26,185 nt of DNA from DATFKA01 sp042095835 (GTDB lineage: Bacteria; Bacteroidota; Bacteroidia; Chitinophagales; Saprospiraceae): assembly GCA_042095835.1 (NCBI GenBank), contig JBELML010000087.1, forward strand, positions 1-26,185, written 5' to 3'. How positions within the stretch are numbered: the stretch's first letter is position 1; every line of letters starts with the position of its first letter. Below, in pieces: positions 15,926-23,182 of the stretch. The notes below the pieces were generated by a model that made no database searches, had not been told where the DNA came from, and worked only from the letters and a program-made list of their open reading frames with translations. The position numbers were made by a program, and so were the translations under genes.

Positions 15926-18337
15926 ATGTATAGACTAATAATCACCATACTGCTCTTCTCCTGCTCTGCGTCCCTACACGCACAGTCTTTTAAGATTAAT
16001 GGGAAGGTATTGTCTACACACTTCAATGAACCCTTGGAGGAAGCCGTCATATTTGTACCGACTTTTCAAAAGGTCGTTTATACCGACAAGGAGGGCTACT
16101 ACGAGCTGATCTTGCCCGCCGGTAGACACACCGTAGAGGTTTCAAGTTTAGGCATCCAGGCAGACTCTTTAAACATCAAGCTTACCAAAGATACCACGAT
16201 CAATTTTAGCTTGGCACCACTTAACTACGATCTAGGAGAGGTCAATGTCGTAGCTACCAAAAGCACAAATGGAATGACCAGGCTCAAGGCCGTAGAAGGT
16301 TTCGCCATCTACGAAGCCAAGAAGAATGAGGTGATTGTGCTAGATGATTTTGCCGCCAATAAAGCTGCCAACAATGCAAGACAAGTATTCGCCAAAGTGC
16401 CTGGATTAAACATCTGGGAAAGTGATTTCGCAGGCCTACAACTAGATATTGCAGCCAGAGGTTTGGGGCCAAGTAGAACCGCCAACTTTAATACCCGCCA
16501 GAATGGCTATGATATGAGCGCCGATGCCTTGGGGTATCCAGAGAGCTACTATATGCCTGCACTACAGGCGGTGGAGCGGATTGAGATTGTGCGCGGGGCA
16601 GCTTCTTTACAATATGGTTCCCAATTCGGTGGTATGTTGAATTTCAAATTGAAAGCGGCTCCAGACAAACCCTTTGAACTGAATGTAGAACAAGCACTGG
16701 GTTCTTTTGGATTATCCAACTCTTTTGTGAGTGTAGGTGGCCGACAGAAAAAGCTCGATTATTATGGCTACTATCAATATCGTACAGGAGATGGTTGGCG
16801 CGAAAATTCTGGTTTTGATGCACATACCGCTTTCGGGAGATTGGGTTATCAGGTGAATGAGCGGTTGAAACTTGGTTTTGAATATTCATTTCTGGATTAT
16901 GAAGCACAACAACCGGGAGGTCTGACCGACGATCAATTTAATAATGGTGACCTTTCGCCATCTAATCGTAGCAGAAATTGGTTTAATGTTGCTTGGAATT
17001 TGCTTGCTGCGACCATAGACTACGATTTTTCTACGCGAACACGTCTGAATATTCGGAGTTTTGCTCTGTTCTCTGAGCGAAACGCGCTAGGGAATCTCCA
17101 ACAGATTGGCGTACCCGATAATCCCAATGAAGACCGCACTTTGATCAGCGATCAATTTCGCAACTTTGGTACGGAGGCGAGGTTATTGCACCAATACCAA
17201 ATCCAGCAAAAAGAAGCCACACTAATTGTCGGGGCACGTTACTACAATGGTTTGACACAGCGCCAGCAAGGAGCGGCAAGTGCTAGCAGCAATCCTGATT
17301 TTGAATTATTGAATCCTAGCGCTCCAGAGGAATTCGATTATGATTTTCCGAGTGAAAATCACGCCCTTTTTATTGAAAACTTAATGACTATCGCTCCAAA
17401 ATGGACCCTGACCACAGGTATGCGTTTAGAACATATTCGCACCGATGCTGACGGAACTTGGAACCTTAACCGCTTCGATTTTGCGGGTAATCTGGTCTCT
17501 TCTACAACCAATATCGACCAAAGTTCTACCCGCAGGTGGGTTCCACTTTTTGGGATAGGTAGCAGCTATAGACTGCGAGATGATCTACAATTATACACCA
17601 ACTATTCTCGTAACTTTCGATCGATTACTTTTAGTGATCTGCGAGTTGTGAATCCTAATTTTCAATTAGATAGTCTTATCAGTGATGAGAATGGCTATAA
17701 TATGGATCTAGGTGTTCGGGGCAAACTATTGCCCTGGTTGAACGTAGATGCGAGTATTTTTCTACTGCGTTATAATGACCGAATTGGTCAATACGAGCTA
17801 CCGGGAAGTACGACTTTATTCCGGACGAATATTGGCACCTCAAGACATATCGGCATGGAGTTTTTTGGAGAACTCGATCTATTCGGTATGCTACAATCGA
17901 AAATGCGTCTTGCTAAATTGTCCTTGTTTGTAAATTTATCTCTTACGGATGCAAGGTATATCCAATCAGACATTACAGCTATCCAAGATCGCCAGGTAGA
18001 GTATGTACCAAATGTGATGCTCCGCACTGGTTTGAACTACCGATGGAAAGGAATCAAGAGCACCTTCCAGGTTTCTTACTTGGGCGACCAGTTTTCGGAT
18101 GCCACCAATTCGAGTTTCAACCCCAATGCCTTGACTGGAACGGTGCCTGCTTATTTTGTAATGGACTTTTCGGCAGCGTATCAATGGAGGCAATTCAAGA
18201 TTGGCGCAGGGGTGAATAACCTAGGCAACGAGACTTACTTCACCCGCAGAGCGGAAAGCTACCCGGGGCCGGGGATTATTCCAGCGACGCCCAGGAGCTT
18301 TTATCTTTCTTTGGGGATGAATATAGCTGGCAACTGA
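15926..18337 (+). CDS. FecA-like TonB-dependent receptor with CarboxypepD_reg domain
   Basis: Starting at the ATG at 15926, the protein is 803 residues with a signal peptide (about 1-19, ending SLHA), a CarboxypepD_reg-like domain (about 22-110; INGKVLS, DKEGYYELILPAG), a TonB plug (about 130-245; ARQVFAKVPGLNIWE, RGLGPSR, VERIEIVRGAASLQYG, GGMLNFK) and a 22-strand barrel ending in NLGNETYFTRRAESYPG and a final aromatic-containing strand. The plug and C-terminal motifs are closest to ferric-dicitrate (FecA-type) receptors. It is the last gene of the imelysin operon and fits uptake of an iron chelate or related metal complex. An in-frame ATG at 15809 would put 39 non-family residues before the signal peptide and overlap the carboxylase gene, so I reject it. 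The substrate is inferred, not shown. Confidence 0.9.
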   Translation: MYRLIITILLFSCSASLHAQSFKINGKVLSTHFNEPLEEAVIFVPTFQKVVYTDKEGYYELILPAGRHTVEVSSLGIQADSLNIKLTKDTTINFSLAPLNYDLGEVNVVATKSTNGMTRLKAVEGFAIYEAKKNEVIVLDDFAANKAANNARQVFAKVPGLNIWESDFAGLQLDIAARGLGPSRTANFNTRQNGYDMSADALGYPESYYMPALQAVERIEIVRGAASLQYGSQFGGMLNFKLKAAPDKPFELNVEQALGSFGLSNSFVSVGGRQKKLDYYGYYQYRTGDGWRENSGFDAHTAFGRLGYQVNERLKLGFEYSFLDYEAQQPGGLTDDQFNNGDLSPSNRSRNWFNVAWNLLAATIDYDFSTRTRLNIRSFALFSERNALGNLQQIGVPDNPNEDRTLISDQFRNFGTEARLLHQYQIQQKEATLIVGARYYNGLTQRQQGAASASSNPDFELLNPSAPEEFDYDFPSENHALFIENLMTIAPKWTLTTGMRLEHIRTDADGTWNLNRFDFAGNLVSSTTNIDQSSTRRWVPLFGIGSSYRLRDDLQLYTNYSRNFRSITFSDLRVVNPNFQLDSLISDENGYNMDLGVRGKLLPWLNVDASIFLLRYNDRIGQYELPGSTTLFRTNIGTSRHIGMEFFGELDLFGMLQSKMRLAKLSLFVNLSLTDARYIQSDITAIQDRQVEYVPNVMLRTGLNYRWKGIKSTFQVSYLGDQFSDATNSSFNPNALTGTVPAYFVMDFSAAYQWRQFKIGAGVNNLGNETYFTRRAESYPGPGIIPATPRSFYLSLGMNIAGN

Positions 18338-18363
18338 AAGTAGCCGCGAACCTCAAATTAGTA

Positions 18364-18390
18364 ACAACTCATAACCTAAACAACTCATAA
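18364..18390. repeat. Two direct copies of an 11-bp motif between convergent genes
   Basis: ACAACTCATAA occurs at 18364-18374 and 18380-18390, 16 bases apart, in the 79-base gap between the convergent TonB receptor and permease genes. No terminator hairpin is evident there. Significance is unclear. Confidence 0.4.
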
Positions 18391-18416
18391 ACCTATAAAC
18401 TTACAATCGACTCTTC

Positions 18417-21047
18417 CTACGTCCGCAATTGCTCCGCTGGATTCGCTCTAGCCGATCGGATCGACTGCAAACTGATAATGATCAAGGGCAAGATCAAAGC
18501 TACTAGACCAATCAAAGCGAATAGCTGCCAATGCCAAGCTAAGTTGATGCGGTAGGCAAAATTATCTAGCCATCGTTGCATCAGATAATAAGCCATCGGA
18601 ATGGCAAATACTAAGGCAACAATAATGAGTCGGAGGTAATCTTTAAACAACATTCGGATGATACCTGATGCGGATGCACCGAGCACCTTTCTTATACTAA
18701 TTTCCTTCGCTCTTCGCACCACATTATAAGACGCTAAACCCAGTAGCCCCAGGAGAGCTATTAAGACAGCAAGTCCGGTGAAAACGGTAAACATTCTTCC
18801 TAATTGCCGTTCTTTCTGATATAACTTTTGTAGAGCTTCGTCTAGGAATTGATAATCTAAAGGAATGGTTGGTAAAATTGCTTTCATAGAGGCAGCAATG
18901 TAATCAAGCGTCTGCTTCCTATTTTGTCCATCGATTTTCAAGGAGATATTTCCAAAATAGCTCAAGTCTTCGGCGGAAGCTAAGCGAAAGTACAAAGGTT
19001 CGATGGACAGATGAAAGGGTTGGAAATGAAAGTCTTTTACAACGCCGATGACTCGGCCATTGTTGAAGTTTTTACCAATGGGAGTCTTCCATCCTAGGGT
19101 CTTTACTGCCGTTTCATTGAGGATGTATGTTGGGAGGGAGTCGGTTGAGGGCTTTTTAGCAAAGGATTGGCCATCAATGATTTCCATGTCGTATAAATCT
19201 ATAAAGTTATAATCAATAGCATTCCTGTAAGATGAAAAGTTTTCATCTCCAGTGCTACCTTCAAACGCGCTAATCTTACTCGATCCATACATATTCAAAG
19301 GGACTGCTTTGCTAAAGGCCACTTTCTTGATGTGCGGATTTTGTAATAAAGTAGATCTGATGACTGCTTCTTGTTCATGAACTTCTCCTTCCGCATAAGG
19401 TATAAATAATACTTGCTCCTCGTTATATCCCAACTGTTTATTTTGGATGTATTTGAGTTGCTGTAAAACGACTAAGCTACCAATCGCTAGAATGATGGCT
19501 GCAATAAATTGACCCGTTACCGAAGCATTGCGCAACAAGCTACTCTTTTGGTAAACACCAATGATATTGCCTGTCAAAGCTTTGATTGGTCGGACTTTGG
19601 AAATAAAAACTGCGGGGTAAATACCTGAGGCAATGCCGATGAAGCATACCATCAACAATAGCCATCCAATGAGCTGCCAATTGTCCCGAAAAGAAAAGCT
19701 GATTTCCTGTTCGAGATAGGTGTTTAATACTGGGAGATAGATGAGGACGAGCAACACAGCGACTATAAAGCTTAGTAAAGTCAATAAAAGGGACTCTCCG
19801 AGAAACTGTTGTATAAGCTGTGACCGACGGGCTCCTAGGGTTTTGCGCATTCCTACTTCAGTAGCTCGGCGCTCGGAGTCCGCAATGGCAAAATTGAGGT
19901 AATTGATCATGGCGATCAGTAAAATGATAATTGCAATGGAACCGAATAAATAGAGGTAGCGAATATCTCCGGTAGGGGCAATTTCAAAGTTTAGTTTGGA
20001 GCGAAGATGGATATCTTTTAGTGGTTGTAGGAAAAACTTAGACGATGTGACGGAGGACGTCTCATCTGATTCTAAATATTTCTGATCTAAAGCCACAAAT
20101 TTTCGTTGGAGTACATTTGGGTCAGTTCCCTGCTTTAAAACCGCATATGCATAATAGCTATTGCTATCCCAATTTCCAGGTCTGTAATAGCGAGCATTCT
20201 CAATGGAGGTGATATATTCAAAGGTGAAGTGGCTATTGAGTGGAGGGTCTTTGACAATTCCCTGTACTGTTAATAGCTTCTTGCCCTCCATTTTAAGCAC
20301 TTGTCCAATAGGATCTTCGTTGGCATAATATTTTCTTGCAAAAGATTCGGTCAACATTATAGAGCTTGGATCTTTGATTGCTGCGCGAGCATTACCCTTC
20401 AGGATTTCTAATGAAAATACATCAAAGACGAAGGGGTCACAAAACAAGCCTCTTTCGTAAAACGCACGATTGTCTTTTTGAAAGAGATACTCATCCGTGC
20501 GAAGGGTCGATACTGCTTCTACTTCGGGGAAATCTTCTACAACGGCTGGCCCTAAACCAGATGGAGCAAGCGCAAATCGATCTGTTCCTCTAAAGGTATT
20601 TCCTTTCTGGACTTGTGCAATTCGATAGATTCGTTCACTTTTTTCATGATGTTGATCAAAGCTTAGCTCATACTGGATATACAAAGCAATAAATAAAAAG
20701 CTACAAAAGCCAGCAGTAAGGCCAATGAGATTGAGGCTAGAGAAGTACTTGGTTTTCCAGAGGTTCCTTGCCGCAGTTTTAAAATAATTATGGAATAAAC
20801 TTAACATGATCGGGAGATTTTCAAATGGATTTTTCTTTTTGAAGGACGAGGGGCGAAAGAATAAAAGGACTTCCTTGATGAACAACCAATTGGCTTTGCG
20901 TTGACCTTTGGCCTCTACACGGTGCTCATAGATCTCTAGCAGGTCTCCTTGAATTTCGTCAAGCAGGTCATCGGCACAGTACCACTCTAGAAAGCGGTTG
21001 GCCCATGCGGGTGGTGTAGCCTTAGGAGATGTTTTTCTAGAAGTCAT
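18417..21047 (-). CDS. FtsX/MacB-type permease with PadR-associated prefix domain
   Basis: This 876-residue protein begins with a cytosolic permease-prefix domain (about 15-70; LLDEIQGDLLEIYEHR) and a first membrane helix (102-124). Two FtsX/MacB halves follow: a periplasmic MacB-like domain, a three-helix FtsX block (AIADSERRATEVGMRKTLGA), then a second periplasmic region and FtsX block (VVRRAKEISIRKVLGAS) ending SARANPAEQLRT. The two RKxLGA motifs are the usual coupling loops for an ABC ATPase. No ATPase gene lies in this window, so it must use one coded elsewhere or act differently. The start ATG overlaps the PadR gene by 11 bases (21037-21047), giving translational coupling. This PadR plus prefix-permease arrangement is widespread in Bacteroidota and probably serves export or stress defence; the substrate is unknown. 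Confidence 0.88.
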   Translation of the reverse strand: MTSRKTSPKATPPAWANRFLEWYCADDLLDEIQGDLLEIYEHRVEAKGQRKANWLFIKEVLLFFRPSSFKKKNPFENLPIMLSLFHNYFKTAARNLWKTKYFSSLNLIGLTAGFCSFLFIALYIQYELSFDQHHEKSERIYRIAQVQKGNTFRGTDRFALAPSGLGPAVVEDFPEVEAVSTLRTDEYLFQKDNRAFYERGLFCDPFVFDVFSLEILKGNARAAIKDPSSIMLTESFARKYYANEDPIGQVLKMEGKKLLTVQGIVKDPPLNSHFTFEYITSIENARYYRPGNWDSNSYYAYAVLKQGTDPNVLQRKFVALDQKYLESDETSSVTSSKFFLQPLKDIHLRSKLNFEIAPTGDIRYLYLFGSIAIIILLIAMINYLNFAIADSERRATEVGMRKTLGARRSQLIQQFLGESLLLTLLSFIVAVLLVLIYLPVLNTYLEQEISFSFRDNWQLIGWLLLMVCFIGIASGIYPAVFISKVRPIKALTGNIIGVYQKSSLLRNASVTGQFIAAIILAIGSLVVLQQLKYIQNKQLGYNEEQVLFIPYAEGEVHEQEAVIRSTLLQNPHIKKVAFSKAVPLNMYGSSKISAFEGSTGDENFSSYRNAIDYNFIDLYDMEIIDGQSFAKKPSTDSLPTYILNETAVKTLGWKTPIGKNFNNGRVIGVVKDFHFQPFHLSIEPLYFRLASAEDLSYFGNISLKIDGQNRKQTLDYIAASMKAILPTIPLDYQFLDEALQKLYQKERQLGRMFTVFTGLAVLIALLGLLGLASYNVVRRAKEISIRKVLGASASGIIRMLFKDYLRLIIVALVFAIPMAYYLMQRWLDNFAYRINLAWHWQLFALIGLVALILPLIIISLQSIRSARANPAEQLRT

Positions 21048-21369
21048 AGCTGTACTTTTCTAATCCAGGAATCATAGACCATAGGCGCATGCGCTTATCG
21101 CGGATATCAGATATGACCTTGTAGCCGTAAGTAGTGGCCTCGAAAATGCGCTTGCGGCGGCCACCTCGTTCGGGTGTAGCTTCACCCATATGAGATTTGA
21201 TCATGCCTTTTTTCTCTAGGCGCTTCAAGACCGTATGTACGGCGGGTACAGAGATTGATTTGCCGATCTGCTTTTCGTAAGCTTCGGCTACGGATACACC
21301 ATAGGCTTCTTGCTGGATCATCACCAGCAGTAATACGCGCTCTTCTAGCAGACCTAAATTTGGGATCAT
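21037..21369 (-). CDS. PadR family transcriptional regulator
   Basis: This 110-residue protein is a short PadR-type winged-helix regulator. The N-terminal helix GLLEERVLLLVM, recognition region ISVPAVHTVLKRLEKKGMI (about 39-57) and wing GGRRKRIFEATTYG (69-82) fit the family, with a brief C-terminal dimer helix. PadR proteins usually repress their own operon and respond to a small molecule or stress. It is first in a two-gene unit with the FtsX-type permease, whose start lies inside its coding sequence. Its leader carries a palindrome and two direct repeats suited to autoregulation. Confidence 0.92.
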   Translation of the reverse strand: MIPNLGLLEERVLLLVMIQQEAYGVSVAEAYEKQIGKSISVPAVHTVLKRLEKKGMIKSHMGEATPERGGRRKRIFEATTYGYKVISDIRDKRMRLWSMIPGLEKYSYDF

Positions 21370-21374
21370 GGGCT

Positions 21375-21439
21375 ATATGATTAATATTTGTAGAATAAAT
21401 ATACAGTATATTTTGAGAATATGATTAATATTTGTAGAA
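21375..21439. promoter_or_regulatory. PadR operator/promoter region: palindrome between two 21-bp direct repeats
   Basis: An identical 21-bp sequence (core ATTAATATTTGTAG) occurs at 21375-21395 and 21419-21439, 44 bases apart. Between them lies the perfect palindrome AAATATAC-A-GTATATTT (21397-21413). On the minus strand the palindrome contains TATATTTA, close to the TAnnTTTG -7 consensus, so bound PadR could block the promoter. The first copy ends five bases before the start codon. Which element PadR binds is inferred, not shown. Confidence 0.5.
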
Positions 21440-21801
21440 AAAATAGCTAGAAACGGTCGCTAGATTGTGATATAGTGGCGGCTGGAAGTTGGTAGGGACT
21501 TATATATTTAGGCCTTGATAAATGATCTTTTTAATGTGGTTTGTCTTTGGCTAGAACCATTTTGAAGCCTAATAAAAGCCTATTTAATAGCGGCAATTCT
21601 TCTTTAGATATAAAAAGGATAAATAACGCAAATGCCAACTTTTTTTCACCACTAGTAAGGACATTAAGTTGCACTAAGGAAAATGAGCTAAAAACCAGAT
21701 TTTGGCCAAATTTCTTAGTGTTCCTCAGTGAGCTTGAGTGCCTTAGTTGTAAATTTATTTAAAGTGAGAACTGCTGATTTAATAGTGTTTCAATTTTTAT
21801 T
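21440..21801. other. Gene-free spacer with a decamer-phased repeat
   Basis: I see no convincing gene in this 362-base AT-rich spacer upstream of padR and downstream of the DUF5009 gene. It holds four 10-base units in register at 21711-21750 (TTTCTTAGTG, TTCCTCAGTG, AGCTTGAGTG, CCTTAGTTGT). A CACTAAG at 21672-21678 can pair with CTTAGTG at 21714-21720, around a TTTGGCCAAA palindrome. This may be a 3' structure of the DUF5009 transcript or a dispersed repeat. Confidence 0.4.
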
Positions 21802-22905
21802 CTAAACTTTAATAAAAGTATTATTCTTGTACATATACCATAGCAACAAATAGAGAATGGCAAAGCCCCCGGTTGCACTGATCACTCCATAATAAGCCCC
21901 CGTATATTGCTCCAATCCAAACAATAAAAAGTTGGCAAGCTCCCCAAAATCAATAACATGGGAAAGCACATATGCAGTGATGGCATTCATGCCAATCACT
22001 TTTAAAGGAAATGCCCATTTGGTCTTACCTTTTACATCAATAATCCAGTAGAAAAACGCCAGTAATAGATAGCAAACGCCTGAGGATGCCAGCACAAATG
22101 AACTCGTCCATATTTTTTTTACAATAGGATGCCATATTCCCCAAATCAATCCTATTGTCAATCCAATTAAGCCCACGACGAGTAAATACTGCGCGATTTT
22201 TTTTCGGGAATGGTTCGATTTAATTAATTCTCCTGCAAAAACTCCTGACAAGGTGGTGGCTGTAAATCCAAATCCGGTCAATAGCCATGTATACTGAAGC
22301 CCGTCGTCGTATTTTCCAAAAACCAACTGATCGAAGTACAAAGCAAAATTCCGATCTGGGAGCAATACACTCCTTCCTACATCTGGAATGTAGGTAATCG
22401 TCAACAGCAATGCATATATAATAAGACAAGCGGCAAAAGTAAAGTAGAGCCATTTTCTTTTGAGGTGGATGTAGGCTATACATGAAAATAAGTACCCAAC
22501 CGCTATCGCCTGTAATGTATTGCTGAAAACATGAAACTGGGCAGCATCAAGGGCCAATAAATTACCTTGAACAATCCAACCAAGAAAAAAGAGGATGATA
22601 AAACGCTTGAAAAGTTTCCTATAAATAGAGGCCATTGATCTATTCGCTTGCATCCTTTTGGATAAAGAAAACGGAATGACCACACCGACAATAAATAAGA
22701 ATAAAGGCATTATGATATCATAAAAAGTAGAACCAAACCACTCCGGATGATCAAATTGCTTTGCTAAAGATTCGGTAAAAGGTGTGTTGGTAGCCCGATG
22801 TAAGCGGTTGAAAAATCGATCTGCAAAAATGATCAATAGCATATCAAAACCCCTCAATGCATCAATGGAAAGTATCCTGTTGGGTTTGATTAAGTCTTCA
22901 TTCAT
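21802..22905 (-). CDS. DUF5009 / NagX-like heparan-alpha-glucosaminide N-acetyltransferase family membrane protein
   Basis: This 367-residue polytopic membrane protein opens with RILSIDALRGFDMLLIIFADRF (start of the motif at about residue 10), the hallmark of the COG4299 acyltransferase family related to human HGSNAT. About ten membrane helices follow, with DIIMPLFLFIVGVVIPFSLSKR in the second and GMNAITAYVLSHVIDFG in the last third. Members are thought to transfer acetyl groups across the membrane to glycans or amino sugars; the acceptor here is unknown. The ATG at 22905 follows a leader with a TATATTTG element. No sugar-catabolic neighbours are present, so the context gives no substrate clue. 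Confidence 0.85.
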   Translation of the reverse strand: MNEDLIKPNRILSIDALRGFDMLLIIFADRFFNRLHRATNTPFTESLAKQFDHPEWFGSTFYDIIMPLFLFIVGVVIPFSLSKRMQANRSMASIYRKLFKRFIILFFLGWIVQGNLLALDAAQFHVFSNTLQAIAVGYLFSCIAYIHLKRKWLYFTFAACLIIYALLLTITYIPDVGRSVLLPDRNFALYFDQLVFGKYDDGLQYTWLLTGFGFTATTLSGVFAGELIKSNHSRKKIAQYLLVVGLIGLTIGLIWGIWHPIVKKIWTSSFVLASSGVCYLLLAFFYWIIDVKGKTKWAFPLKVIGMNAITAYVLSHVIDFGELANFLLFGLEQYTGAYYGVISATGGFAILYLLLWYMYKNNTFIKV

Positions 22906-22966
22906 GAAAATGTGTTTTAGTTGGTTCTAAGGGCCGTCCGTGCGAAAAATATCTTCACAGGCCTAC

Positions 22967-22974
22967 CAAATATA
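22967..22974 (-). promoter_or_regulatory. -7 promoter element (TATATTTG) for the DUF5009 gene
   Basis: Read on the minus strand, 22974-22967 is TATATTTG, an exact TAnnTTTG match, 61 bases upstream of the start codon at 22905. No clear -33 element was seen. Confidence 0.4.
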
Positions 22975-23001
22975 AGGACTTTTGCCTATTTCTTTTTCTA
23001 T

Positions 23002-23027
23002 GCTACCAAACGTATGCTCTTGGTAGC
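23002..23027. promoter_or_regulatory. 8-bp inverted repeat upstream of the DUF5009 promoter
   Basis: GCTACCAA (23002-23009) and TTGGTAGC (23020-23027) are perfect inverted copies 10 bases apart, lying 28-53 bases upstream of the -7 element. An operator is plausible. Neither strand shows a T-run, so a terminator is unlikely. Confidence 0.35.
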
Positions 23028-23070
23028 GAAAGCACCCTTGAGACCCTACTGATTTCAGAGCCAGGCTATT

Positions 23071-23150
23071 GGAAGTTGAGGAGATCGGAAGTTGAGGAGG
23101 TTAGAAGTTGGGGAGATCAGAAGTTGAGGAGTTGAAAAGTTGAGAAGGTC
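23071..23150. repeat. Five tandem 16-bp repeats
   Basis: Five imperfect 16-base units run from 23071 to 23150 with consensus RGAAGTTGAGGAGATC. They are contiguous without spacers, so this is a minisatellite-like array, not a CRISPR. It lies just downstream of the M19-like gene. The copy number may vary between strains. Confidence 0.75.
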
Positions 23151-23178
23151 AGAAATTTAATCCTTACCTTCTCAACTT
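23137..23178 (-). terminator. Hairpin after the M19-like gene, possible terminator
   Basis: AAGTTGAGAAGGT (23137-23149) pairs perfectly with ACCTTCTCAACTT (23166-23178) around a 16-base loop. It begins four bases past the gene's stop on the minus strand and overlaps the last tandem repeat. Only TTTT follows, so termination strength is doubtful. Confidence 0.4.
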
Positions 23179-23182
23179 GCTA

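Noticed and set aside
21541..21762. 73-codon frame starting with TTG in the spacer before the DUF5009 gene end
   Set aside because: It has no ATG, no family resemblance, and runs across the decamer repeat. It looks like chance.
23071..23150. CRISPR-like array
   Set aside because: The 16-bp units are contiguous with no spacers and there are no cas genes.
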